Positions 51,271 through 59,259 of a stretch of DNA of 60,071 nucleotides are shown piece after piece (the stretch's first letter is position 1; each line of letters begins with the position of its first letter). The DNA comes from Mycobacterium europaeum. Lineage in GTDB: Bacteria; Actinomycetota; Actinomycetes; Mycobacteriales; Mycobacteriaceae. Under the pieces are notes generated by a model, which made no database searches, had not been told where the DNA came from, and saw only the letters and a program-made list of their open reading frames with translations. Position numbers and translations under genes: made by a program. Location: contig NZ_LQOU01000056.1 of NCBI RefSeq assembly GCF_002102155.1, positions 1 to 60,071 of the forward strand, given 5' to 3'.

Positions 51271-51561
51271 TTGGTGCTGTTCTTTCAGATCCTTGGGTTT
51301 GCGCTGTTCATCTTCTGGCTGCTGCTCATCGCCCGGGTCGTCGTCGAGTTCATCCGCTCGTTCAGCCGGGACTGGCATCCCACCGGCATCACGGTGGTGA
51401 TCCTCGAGATCATCATGTCGATCACCGATCCGCCGGTGAAGCTGCTGCGCCGGCTGATCCCGCAACTCACCATCGGGGCGGTCCGGTTCGACCTGTCCAT
51501 CATGGTGCTGTTGCTGGTCGCGTTCATCGGCATGCAACTGGCCTTCGGCGCCGCCGCCTAA
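51271..51561 (+). CDS. YggT-family membrane protein (Rv2146c-like)
   Basis: 96 residues from TTG 51271 (GTG 51274 is an equal choice). Two membrane helices (about 3-25 and 70-92) flank the conserved amphipathic section containing EFIRSFSRDWHP and SITDPPVKLLRRLIP, the hallmark of YggT. The family is linked to membrane integrity and wall growth; in mycobacteria it always lies between sepF and wag31. Ribosome site weak. Confidence 0.9.
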   Translation: MVLFFQILGFALFIFWLLLIARVVVEFIRSFSRDWHPTGITVVILEIIMSITDPPVKLLRRLIPQLTIGAVRFDLSIMVLLLVAFIGMQLAFGAAA

Positions 51562-51569
51562 GCCGTTCC

Positions 51570-51648
51570 GGCCACGAGGCGCAAGCCACCTTCCTGGCCC
51601 CGTGGCGTGGAGCCACCTTCCGGCACCGTGGCGCAACCCACCTTCCGG
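51570..51648. repeat. Three degenerate 25-27 bp repeats after the yggT-like gene
   Basis: The motif (A/G)(A/C)G or AACCCACCTTCC ending in CTGG/CCGG recurs three times: AAGCCACCTTCC, GAGCCACCTTCC and CAACCCACCTTCC, each preceded by a GTGGCG- or GAGGCG-like block, at intervals of 25-27 bases. They occupy the gap just before an AT-rich stretch upstream of wag31. No coding frame or clear hairpin accounts for them. Confidence 0.6.
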
Positions 51649-51659
51649 CCTGGAGACGG

Positions 51660-51874
51660 TTTGGCCACATTTTTGCGTCGGTTTGACGCCTGCGATTTAA
51701 AAATTCTAAGGATTCGGATTTTATGGCACTCAGTGTTTGAAATTGGTTCTTATTTATTGGGCTAAACAGCAACGGTCGCGCCTGGTGTGACAGGATGGAC
51801 GGCAGTTGCACGACGGCTACCACTGCGTTCTACACTTTCCAGAACGTTAGACAGGAACTTGAGGGGACGAAACA
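51660..51874 (+). promoter_or_regulatory. wag31 promoter and leader in an AT-rich island
   Basis: About 110 bases (51660-51770) are strikingly AT-rich for this genome. TTGACG at 51683-51688 and TAAGGA at 51707-51712, 18 bases apart, are the best promoter pair. This would give a leader of about 155 nt, ending in GAGGGG before ATG 51875. A later TTGAAATTGGTTC segment (51738 on) may hold a second promoter. A separate strong promoter suits the high level of Wag31. Confidence 0.5.
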
Positions 51875-52669
51875 ATGCCGCTTACACCAGCCGACGTCCA
51901 CAATGTGGCGTTCAGTAAGCCACCGATCGGCAAGCGGGGCTACAACGAAGACGAGGTCGACGCCTTCCTCGATCTGGTGGAGGCCGAGCTGACGCGGCTC
52001 ATCGAAGAGAACAGCGATCTGCGTCAGCGGATCGAGGAGCTGGACCAGGAGCTGGCCGCCGGCGGCGGCGCTCCGGCCGCCGCGGCCGCCCCCACTCAGG
52101 CGATTCCCGTCCCCGAGCCGGAGCCGGCGCCCAAGGCGGCACCGGTGGCCGCGCCCGCCGCCGCGTCCAGCAACGAGGAACAGGCCATGAAGGCCGCTCG
52201 GGTGCTGAGCCTGGCGCAGGACACCGCCGACCGGCTGACCAGCACCGCCAAGGCGGAGTCGGAGAAGATGCTGGCCGACGCCCGCGCCAACGCCGACCAG
52301 ATCCTCACCGAGGCCCGCCAGACCGCCGAGACCACGGTCACCGAGGCCCGGCAGCGCGCCGACGCGATGCTCGCGGATGCGCAGACCCGTTCCGAGGCCC
52401 AGCTGCGTCAGGCCCAGGAGAAGGCCGACGCCCTGCAGGCCGACGCCGAGCGCAAGCACTCCGAGATCATGGGCACCATCAACCAGCAGCGCACCGTCCT
52501 GGAAGGCCGCCTCGAGCAGCTGCGCACCTTCGAACGCGAGTACCGCACCCGGCTCAAGACCTACCTGGAATCGCAGCTGGAGGAGCTCGGGCAGCGCGGG
52601 TCGGCGGCACCCGTCGACTCCAGCGCAGACGCCGGCGGGTTCGACCAATTCAACCGGGGTAACAACTAA
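51875..52669 (+). CDS. wag31: Polar growth scaffold Wag31 (DivIVA)
   Basis: 264 residues from ATG 51875. The DivIVA membrane-binding head (MPLTPADVHNVAFSKPPIGK, then RGYNEDEVDAFLD) is followed by a coiled coil, a Pro/Ala/Glu linker (about 62-95) and a long second coiled coil to about 245. Thr74 in PTQAIP is at the place of the known PknA/PknB phosphosite Thr73. Wag31 gathers at cell poles and directs wall synthesis there. Own promoter upstream; the small Rv2144c-like gene follows after 96 bases. Confidence 0.96.
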   Translation: MPLTPADVHNVAFSKPPIGKRGYNEDEVDAFLDLVEAELTRLIEENSDLRQRIEELDQELAAGGGAPAAAAAPTQAIPVPEPEPAPKAAPVAAPAAASSNEEQAMKAARVLSLAQDTADRLTSTAKAESEKMLADARANADQILTEARQTAETTVTEARQRADAMLADAQTRSEAQLRQAQEKADALQADAERKHSEIMGTINQQRTVLEGRLEQLRTFEREYRTRLKTYLESQLEELGQRGSAAPVDSSADAGGFDQFNRGNN

Positions 52670-52765
52670 CCTCACAGGCGTGCCGGACACTCGCCAAGCC
52701 GCGCGGTGGGCACACTGGACCTGCACACGAACCGGCTGGCCCGCTCGCCGCTTGGAGGATGACCC

Positions 52766-53131
52766 ATGTTGATCATTGCGCTGGTACTGGCCCTGGTCGG
52801 GCTTGTGGCGTTGGTGTTCGCCGTGGTCACGAGCAACGAGTTGGTCGCCTGGGTGTGCATCGGCGCCAGCGTCCTCGGCGTCGTGCTGCTGATCGTCGAT
52901 GCGCTGCAGGAGCGGCAGCGGCGCGACGCGGGCGGCGCAGACCAACACCAGGACGAGGCGGAGGTCCAGGACCAGGAAGGGGCCGGCGGGGAGGCCGTCG
53001 ACTACCCCGAGGACGCCCTGGACAAGGGCGGCTACGAATCGTCGGAGGAAACCGCCACGCGGCCGGCGCCGGAGGCGACGGAACAGTCGGCGGTATCCGC
53101 GGAGGGCCCCGGCGACGAGGCCGCCAAGTAG
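52766..53131 (+). CDS. Small membrane protein with acidic tail (Rv2144c-like)
   Basis: 121 residues from ATG 52766 with GGAGG 7 nt upstream. Two membrane helices (about 2-24 and 28-47) are followed by a very acidic, disordered tail rich in Glu, Asp, Gln and Gly. Position after wag31 is conserved and length agrees with the orthologue (about 118). Function unknown. Its stop faces that of the phosphoribosyltransferase gene, 3 bases apart. Confidence 0.88.
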   Translation: MLIIALVLALVGLVALVFAVVTSNELVAWVCIGASVLGVVLLIVDALQERQRRDAGGADQHQDEAEVQDQEGAGGEAVDYPEDALDKGGYESSEETATRPAPEATEQSAVSAEGPGDEAAK

Positions 53132-53134
53132 CAG

Positions 53135-53821
53135 TCAGCCGGTGGGCGTGGCGAGCGCCTGACGCAAGTCGTCGTCGCTGACCTGGTGAAAATCGGCGTA
53201 CACCTGCCCCACGGCTTCGAACCCGGGCGGCATCGACACGCACACCACCTCGTCGGCCTCCTGCGCGAGTTCACGGCAGGTGGAGGCGGGCCCGACCGGG
53301 ACCGCGACGATTATTTTCTCGGGTGTCGAGCCGGGCCTGCCGGCCCGCACCGCCCGGACGGCGGCCAGCATGCTGGCGCCGGTGGCGATCCCGTCGTCGA
53401 CCAAGAGCACCACCTTGCCGGCCGGGTCGGCCGCCGGGCGCCCGCCTCGGTATGCGCTCTCGCGGCGGGCGAGTTCGGCCGCCTCGCTCTCGATCACCCC
53501 GCGCACCTGCTCGTCGGTGATCCGCAGGCTGGACACCACGTCGTCGTTCATCACGACGACGCCGCCGCTGGCCAGCGCGCCCATCGCGAGCTCCGTCCAG
53601 TTCGGGACCCCGAGCTTGCGGACCAGGAACACATCCAGCGGCGCGTGCAACGCCGCGGCGACCTCCCAGGCCACCGGCACGCCGCCGCGAGCCAGACCGA
53701 AAATCAGCACGTCGTCCCGGTCTCGGTAGGACATCAGCTGTTCGGCCAGGGCGCGCCCCGCCTCGCGACGGTCGAGGAACGTGCGCGAGGCAGTGTGGCG
53801 AAGGAATCCGTGGGGTGTCAT
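53135..53821 (-). CDS. Phosphoribosyltransferase (Rv2143-like)
   Basis: 228 residues from ATG 53821. A type I PRTase: the PRPP-binding signature is VVLLVDDGIATGASM (about residues 135-150), with FGLARGGVPVAWEVA near the N-terminus and VAVPVGPASTC after. Members of this ComF/YhgH-like group often lack a known base substrate. The gene comes 44 bases after the STAS gene on the same strand and could be the last gene of that cassette, though in M. tuberculosis a similar gene stands beside Rv2144c without it. Confidence 0.86.
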   Translation of the reverse strand: MTPHGFLRHTASRTFLDRREAGRALAEQLMSYRDRDDVLIFGLARGGVPVAWEVAAALHAPLDVFLVRKLGVPNWTELAMGALASGGVVVMNDDVVSSLRITDEQVRGVIESEAAELARRESAYRGGRPAADPAGKVVLLVDDGIATGASMLAAVRAVRAGRPGSTPEKIIVAVPVGPASTCRELAQEADEVVCVSMPPGFEAVGQVYADFHQVSDDDLRQALATPTG

Positions 53822-53865
53822 CGGTTGCGACCCAGCCTACGGGCTGCGTGGCGGCCGGGCGCCGG

Positions 53866-54231
53866 TCAGCGAACCCGGGTCTCACCCGGAGCGCTGTGTG
53901 ACCCCGCGTCGCCGTGCGGCGTGGTGACCAGGTGCTCGAACGTCCCCGTGAGGTCGAGGATGCGATCGAGGAACCGCGGTCGATGGTCCAGGTGCAGCTG
54001 CACGCCCGCCTGACAGCTCCGGCGATGGACCAGGAGCAGTCCGGAGAGACCGGCCGAATCGCAGAAGGCCAGCTCCGAGAGGTCGAGATGGAGGTGTGCG
54101 GGGGCGGGCACCGCGCTGAGTAGCTGGCCGGCGGCGTCGACCATGGCGTCCACCGTTTCGTAGACCAGGTCGCCGGACACCCGCACGCAGGCCGACCGCC
54201 CGGTCACGGCGACGTTCAGCGAAAGGTTCAT
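53866..54231 (-). CDS. STAS-domain anti-sigma factor antagonist
   Basis: 121 residues from ATG 54231, overlapping the B12 gene stop by ATGA. A single STAS domain (LNVAVTGRSACVRVSGDLVYETVD ... ) with the phosphorylatable Ser in FCDSAGLSGLL (about residue 59), as in SpoIIAA/RsbV. The last 20 residues are a polar tail. In partner switching, an unphosphorylated antagonist binds an anti-sigma kinase and frees a sigma factor; the upstream PP2C-type phosphatase could dephosphorylate this Ser. No anti-sigma kinase or sigma gene is nearby. Confidence 0.9.
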   Translation of the reverse strand: MNLSLNVAVTGRSACVRVSGDLVYETVDAMVDAAGQLLSAVPAPAHLHLDLSELAFCDSAGLSGLLLVHRRSCQAGVQLHLDHRPRFLDRILDLTGTFEHLVTTPHGDAGSHSAPGETRVR

Positions 54232-55322
54232 GCGGACGCTCCCGGGCCGGCGACGGTGGTGAGGGCATCGTTTGCTGCACGCAGGAGGCGCTGGCTGCGG
54301 GGGAACTCATTGAGCTGCACCGTCAGCAAATCCAGGGCCGGGTGCAGCGAGGCCGCAGGGACGCCGCGCGCGACGAGGATCTCGGCGGTCCAGGTGATGA
54401 AGTCGGTGAACAACGCGTCGTCGTCGATGTACAGGCTCACGGTGAGGAAGTCGACGATGTGACCGATGTCCTCGGCGGTGTGCTGCTGCTGTTGTGTGGA
54501 GTAGGCGCGCATGGTGGGAAAGCGGTCCTCCAGGTCGGCGACGGTGGACTTGACCAGTTGCGCCGCGCTCCGGCTCACCAGGGTGTACTCCTGGTCAACC
54601 AGATGCGGTAGGTCATCGATCGGCTGGCGGTTGCGAACTCGCCTGACGGCGGGGAAGCCACGGTTCAGGCGTTCATCGGCGGTCCGCGCATCGGGCGCCC
54701 AGGCGTCGGCGCCCAGCCGGCGGGCGAAACGGCCGTCGCGGCCGAACGCGGCGCCGCCGGCCAGGACCGGAAACCCGGCGGACTGGCACGCGACGATCGC
54801 GGCGTGCGCGGTGGGCAGGCGGGTCGGGATCGAGCAGGAGAGCGCCACGACGTCGGGGCCGTGCTGGTGCAGGTGCGCGATCAGGTGGGGGGTCGGAACC
54901 TGCGCGCCGAGGAAGTCGACCTGCCAGCCGCGCAACCGCAGGACCTCCGAAAGCAGCCGCGGGGGCAAAGCGTGCCACTCGCCGTCCACGCACGCCACAG
55001 CGACGCGGCCGCCGTGGGTCTGGGCTTTGCCGGCGGGGTGATGAGCCAGCGCGGCGATGACGCGGTCGTTGATGGCCGTGGCCGCGTGTTCCTGCGCGAC
55101 GGTGATGCGGTTGGCGGCCCATTCGGTGCCCACCTTGTGCTGGACGGGAGCGATCACCTCCAGCAGCACGTCCTCCGCCGTCATGCCGGCATCCATCGCG
55201 GCGAACACAGTGGCCGCCGCGGCGAATTCGTCACGGTCGGTAAGCGCGCTCCAAAGCCGTTCGCGGACAACGAGTTCGTCGGTCGCCCGGGAGGCGGCCA
55301 CACCGGTGTCGTTGGGCCTCAC
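54228..55322 (-). CDS. CarH-like cobalamin-binding sensor without DNA-binding domain
   Basis: 364 residues from GTG 55322, overlapping the phosphatase stop by GTGA; upstream frame is Arg-rich shadow. Residues about 20-95 form the B12 helical cap with W68, V75, E78 and H79, the same spacing as CarH W131/V138/E141/H142, which shields adenosylcobalamin. The position of CarH H132 is Ala69. Residues about 105-215 are the B12 Rossmann domain: DGEWH (E115-x-H117, lower ligand), ALSCS, and VLAGG. Residues 230-364 are an all-helical domain of unclear type. No HTH is seen. Confidence 0.87.
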   Translation of the reverse strand: MRPNDTGVAASRATDELVVRERLWSALTDRDEFAAAATVFAAMDAGMTAEDVLLEVIAPVQHKVGTEWAANRITVAQEHAATAINDRVIAALAHHPAGKAQTHGGRVAVACVDGEWHALPPRLLSEVLRLRGWQVDFLGAQVPTPHLIAHLHQHGPDVVALSCSIPTRLPTAHAAIVACQSAGFPVLAGGAAFGRDGRFARRLGADAWAPDARTADERLNRGFPAVRRVRNRQPIDDLPHLVDQEYTLVSRSAAQLVKSTVADLEDRFPTMRAYSTQQQQHTAEDIGHIVDFLTVSLYIDDDALFTDFITWTAEILVARGVPAASLHPALDLLTVQLNEFPRSQRLLRAANDALTTVAGPGASA

Positions 55323-56980
55323 GCCACGTACCTGCCGCGGGTGTGGCCGTCGACGGCGCTGAGATGGGTGCGCTGTGGGGCGGTGATGGCCACGACAGCG
55401 ATGTCGTCGTGCACCCGCTGCCCCACCCATTGCGTGGCCAGCATCAGGACGCGTTCGACGATCGCTTCGGCCGGCATGCCGGCGCACCCGGTGAGCGAGT
55501 CCGCCAGCCGCTGTTCGCCGAAGAAGTCGTGCCCGAGCGGTCCGCCGCGCGCCTCGGTGATTCCGTCGGTGTAGAGCAGGCACGTTTCCCCGGGCGCCAG
55601 GAACGTCTCGAACGATTGCACGGTGATGCGCTCCAGGGCGCCCACCAGGGTGCCCTTGGTGTCGGCCTCTTCCACCTGCCCGTTGTCGCGCACGATCAAC
55701 GGGGGTGGATGCCCGGCGCAGGTCAACCGCAGCACCACCTGGCCGTCGCGGTAGGCGACCGAGGCCAGCACCAACGTGGCGAACCGGGTGTGATCCGAGC
55801 TCAACATGGCGCGGTTGAGCAGCGTGAGCACCCCCTCATGGTCCTGGGCCAGCGGCGTCAGGGCCTGCAGCGTGTTCCGGATCTTGCCGGTCATCACGGC
55901 GGCCTCCAGGCCCTTGCCGCAGACGTCGCCGAGGACCACCAGCGTCTCGTCCTCCGGGCGCGCCGCGGGGTGGAAGTCGTAGAAATCGCCGCCCACGACC
56001 TCGTAATCCTTCGAGGCCCGGTAGCCGCCGGCGAATTCGATGCCGTGCAACCCGTGCAGCGGCGGGGGCAACAGGTCACGCATCAGCGTGCGGGTGATGG
56101 CGGCCTGCTCGGCGTAGAGCCGCGCGGCGGACAGCGCTGCCCCGGCCCGGGCGGCGAACAAGCCGGCGAACAGCTCGTCGTCCGCGCTGTAGACCGCCCG
56201 ATCCGTGCGCCGCAGCAACACCAACGCCCCGGCCGAGACGCCGTGGCCCGGCAGCGTCAGAATCATCACGGACCCGGGTGGGCCCGAGAAGTGCTGGGGC
56301 ACAAGCCAATCCGGTATCGTCATCGGGTCGATCCAGCCGGAGGAGACCGGCGGGAACCCGTGTAGCGCCTCGCTCAAACCCGCCACCACCGCAGGATCGG
56401 CGTCGACACTGCACTGCTCCACGACCTCGTCTGCCCCGCTGTAGAAGACCGGTAGCCGCCGGCCGCGGCCCGCGGGGGCCACCAGCACCGCCGCGTCGGA
56501 CAGGTGCCGCGCGGCCATCTGCACGGTCGCCTCCCGGCAGCGGTCCACGTTCAGCGACGCCGTCAACACCGAAGACGCCTCGAGCAGGATCGCCGTGCGT
56601 TCCTGCTCCCGCGCCAGCGCCTCCTGCGCCTGGCGCAAGAGCTGGGCGGTGTCCTCGACCAGCGACCACGCCACCTCACCGGTGGGCAGCACCGCGGCGT
56701 GCGCGTCGAATTTGCGGCCGGCCACGCTTCCCGAGACGACGGACACGTCCCGGTCGAGCGCAGCAGGGGCGACCTGGACGAGACGGTCGTGCGCGCGCCA
56801 GAGCCAATCGACCGAGTCGTCGATCCGGCTGCCCGGCAGTGCGCCCGGCATCAGCGATTCGGCGGACCCGCTCAGCGCCCGCACGATCCCCTCGCGATCG
56901 ATGACCAGCGTGGGGCACGGCACGGCCGCCCACAAAGCGTCAAGGTCGATCTCGACGCCTATGTGGGCACCATCATGCAT
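55319..56980 (-). CDS. PAS/GAF/SpoIIE-type PP2C phosphatase (RsbU-like)
   Basis: 553 residues from ATG 56980, with AGGT about 10 nt upstream; the longer frame to 57070 is less likely. A PAS-like domain (about 12-110, PCPTLVIDREGIVRALSGSAESLM in part), a linker coiled coil (LRQAQEALAREQERTAILLEA), a GAF domain (about 140-300) and a SpoIIE phosphatase domain (about 320-540). Metal-binding motifs are complete: GGDFYDF, GDVCGKGLEAA, YTDGITEARG and HDDIAVVAI. It should dephosphorylate STAS antagonists; the one two genes downstream is the obvious partner. No membrane helix, so it is cytosolic. Confidence 0.92.
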   Translation of the reverse strand: MHDGAHIGVEIDLDALWAAVPCPTLVIDREGIVRALSGSAESLMPGALPGSRIDDSVDWLWRAHDRLVQVAPAALDRDVSVVSGSVAGRKFDAHAAVLPTGEVAWSLVEDTAQLLRQAQEALAREQERTAILLEASSVLTASLNVDRCREATVQMAARHLSDAAVLVAPAGRGRRLPVFYSGADEVVEQCSVDADPAVVAGLSEALHGFPPVSSGWIDPMTIPDWLVPQHFSGPPGSVMILTLPGHGVSAGALVLLRRTDRAVYSADDELFAGLFAARAGAALSAARLYAEQAAITRTLMRDLLPPPLHGLHGIEFAGGYRASKDYEVVGGDFYDFHPAARPEDETLVVLGDVCGKGLEAAVMTGKIRNTLQALTPLAQDHEGVLTLLNRAMLSSDHTRFATLVLASVAYRDGQVVLRLTCAGHPPPLIVRDNGQVEEADTKGTLVGALERITVQSFETFLAPGETCLLYTDGITEARGGPLGHDFFGEQRLADSLTGCAGMPAEAIVERVLMLATQWVGQRVHDDIAVVAITAPQRTHLSAVDGHTRGRYVA

Positions 56981-57248
56981 GCAATTGACCTGTCGACGGG
57001 AAAATGCGAATTCGGCTGACGCTACTCCGACTGTACGCGGACGGGATTGGGAGAGGGCTTCGTTCCGCACCGCCGCCGTTCGGTCGCCGCCCAGCGGGCC
57101 ACTCGGTCAGTTAGACAGTCGCCTGCCCGGCCGGCCGGTCACTGGGGTTGGTTCGACATGCCGCGGCTTACCCACGTCGGCACGGTGCGGTTGCGCTAAG
57201 TGAAGTGTAGGTGGCCACCTCGACGCCCACCCAGCGCCCGGGTTGGGC

Positions 57249-57836
57249 TTATATCTGCTTGTTTTGTAGGAGCGCCCCGGACGTGGCATTGATGATGACT
57301 TTGTGCTCGACCAAGTTCGTGTCCCATACGTCGGCTTCCCACGCGGTCGCTCCGCTGGTGTCGGCGAGGCTCAAATAAGTGATGGATCCGCTGCGCACAA
57401 CCTCAAGTATTTTTTGGACGGCGGCCCGATAGTCCAGGTGTGCGGCTGCCACCCGGGCCCGGCGGGCTGCGGTGTCGGCGTCACTGTTGTTTCGGGGAGT
57501 CGGACCTACTAATACCGTCGTCCCGCCTGAATCGATATCCATCTGCTGTTCGGTGCCGTCGGCTACTACCACGCGCACCCGCCACGATTGGCTTTGTTCG
57601 GTCTCGATGAAGCTCAGCACGCTCTGCGGGACTTGCGCCACAGCTGCGGCGCCGGCGCTGAGCAAGGTCCGGGGGTCGGGCGGAGCTACCGGCGGCGGCG
57701 ACCACGACGCTCGCGTCGTCGTCGGGGTCACCGCCGGCGCCCCGGAACCGCCACCATGACCGCATCCCGCAAGTACGCCGACCGCCATGAACAGTGCCCA
57801 GCCTCGAATCCGATGCCGGCACAACGCAGCAATCAT
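57249..57836 (-). CDS. PepSY-like lipoprotein
   Basis: 195 residues from ATG 57836. A basic start, a hydrophobic stretch and the lipobox LAGCG (Cys about 25) mark a lipoprotein. A Gly/Thr/Pro-rich linker precedes a domain with two alpha/beta units; the last (YRAAVQKILEVV ... AWEADVWDTNLVEHKVIINATSGALL) follows the PepSY pattern. PepSY domains often inhibit or chaperone peptidases at the cell surface. It is 268 bases upstream of the phosphatase gene on the same strand. Codon use is less GC-biased than in the wall genes, suggesting accessory origin. Confidence 0.83.
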   Translation of the reverse strand: MIAALCRHRIRGWALFMAVGVLAGCGHGGGSGAPAVTPTTTRASWSPPPVAPPDPRTLLSAGAAAVAQVPQSVLSFIETEQSQSWRVRVVVADGTEQQMDIDSGGTTVLVGPTPRNNSDADTAARRARVAAAHLDYRAAVQKILEVVRSGSITYLSLADTSGATAWEADVWDTNLVEHKVIINATSGALLQNKQI

Positions 57837-58067
57837 TCACTCACCCCACTCGCAAACCGCTCCGGATACGGCCCACCCGCCGCATTTGCAAGCTGGAGCT
57901 CTCGAGCAACGCAACCATGCATGTCAATTCCGAAATCGAGATTCGAGCTTCCGCGGCGTCATCGACGATCGACGAATGCTAGCCGGGCGAGGGCCGGCGC
58001 ATGGCGACTGCTGGCACGAGGGCCGGCGGCGGCGCGGGATTTCAGCAGCGTCCCGGGCATGTCCGCA

Positions 58068-58787
58068 TTACCCTTGCGGCGCAACGATATTCTCGTCTTT
58101 CTTCTTATCTTTACGACGCATCAGGATGAAGGCCGCGCCCGCAATCAGCAGCGACACAGCCGCGACAACCAGCGCGACGATGGCGGGCCATAGCGGCGTG
58201 TTGTTCTGGACCGTTTCGGTAGTGGTGAAGATATCCAGGTCGGAGGCTCCCGAGCCGAGCTTGAGCACCGGAGCCGGGTGCCCGGGCTGGGGCGGACCGG
58301 CGAACGGGTCGTCATTCCAATTCACGATGCGGCCGTCACTGTAAGTTTGTTCCGCAGGCAGCGGCAACGCGTTGCGGTTCGGCAGCGGGCCGGCATACAT
58401 CGAGAATTGGCCGAACTGCTTGGGCCCGATCGCCGCCTGGGGGTTATCGGGAATCCAATGCACTTCCGACACAAAGCTGTTGTGCACTGTGCCGTTATTG
58501 TCCGTTTGCGGTGACGGCAGTGGCTTCTCGGTCAGGATCGCTGTCCAGCCCGGGTTGGGCGCGGTGTCCACGACATAGATAGGCGTGTCCTGCGGGAGGA
58601 ACACCCGCAACCCGACGACTGCGGCCGAATCCGACTCATTGGGCACGCTAAACGTCAAGACTCCATAACCACCCTGTCTGGCGTTGGTGCCAGAGACCTT
58701 GACATGCGCCAGCGCAGGCGACGCGAACAAAATGGCGGCCAGAGCGACTACCGCAGCAAGCGATGCGGCGCGTGCCGGATTTCTCAT
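58068..58787 (-). CDS. YcnI-like (DUF1775) copper-type extracytoplasmic protein
   Basis: 239 residues from ATG 58787 with AAGGA about 9 nt upstream. A Sec signal ends at SPALA, so the mature protein starts AHVKVSG. The His close to the new N-terminus is the copper ligand in YcnI proteins, together with a Trp and an acidic residue in the fold (TAPNPGWTAIL is the usual Trp site). A Pro-rich linker, one membrane helix (WPAIVALVVAAVSLLIAGAAFIL) and a basic tail anchor it. Probably a surface copper-binding factor. No copper transporter gene is adjacent in the window. Confidence 0.88.
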   Translation of the reverse strand: MRNPARAASLAAVVALAAILFASPALAHVKVSGTNARQGGYGVLTFSVPNESDSAAVVGLRVFLPQDTPIYVVDTAPNPGWTAILTEKPLPSPQTDNNGTVHNSFVSEVHWIPDNPQAAIGPKQFGQFSMYAGPLPNRNALPLPAEQTYSDGRIVNWNDDPFAGPPQPGHPAPVLKLGSGASDLDIFTTTETVQNNTPLWPAIVALVVAAVSLLIAGAAFILMRRKDKKKDENIVAPQG

Positions 58788-59259
58788 ATAGTCAGATCCT
58801 TCATTGACTGATTTGTTGCCAATTCATATTCGGAGGTGGCGCCCGAAATCCACTGCAGGTCAACTGCAGTCAGCGCGCGGAGCTTGCAAGCTTCCGGGCT
58901 GATGCTACGCGATGAACGCGCCCGGCTCGATGATCCTGTGCGCCGAGTCCGCCCCACGGAGTCGCAGTCGTTGGGGGCAGCCATCATTGCCCAGACCGTG
59001 ACCTGCAAGTACGACGGCCACGTCCAGGCGTCGCGCATCTGACAGAAGCAGCAGTGCACCTATATTCACAGTAGCTTCCCAGGAGTCGTTCAAGGACATG
59101 GGCGAGTCGTGGTAGCGATGATGTTGCGAGACAGAGTGGTTCGAGAGGCTGGCCGCACCGCCGCACGACGACGCTGGTCGATCGATCGGGTAAGAGCACC
59201 GCCCGCCGTTGCGCGGCTTTAGCGAGTACCACCACTGTTCCGGCCGAGAGGGGCAGACG
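58788..59259. other. Divergent intergenic region with palindromes
   Basis: 472 bases between the YcnI-like and DoxX-like genes. ACTGCAG occurs at 58852-58858 and 58864-58870, exactly 12 bases apart. AGCTTGCAAGCT at 58882-58893 is a perfect 12-bp palindrome. These could be operator sites for the divergent pair. Short frames here (for example minus 58784-59059, and plus 59121-59220 with about 33 codons) lack recognisable domains. The sequence may include remnants of lost genes. Confidence 0.4.

Noticed and set aside
58784..59059. 91-codon minus-strand frame ending in an ATGA-like overlap with the YcnI-like gene
   Set aside because: The overlap is attractive, but the product is Cys/Ser/Arg-rich without hydrophobic core or domain, and it covers palindromic intergenic sequence. 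Left as noncoding.
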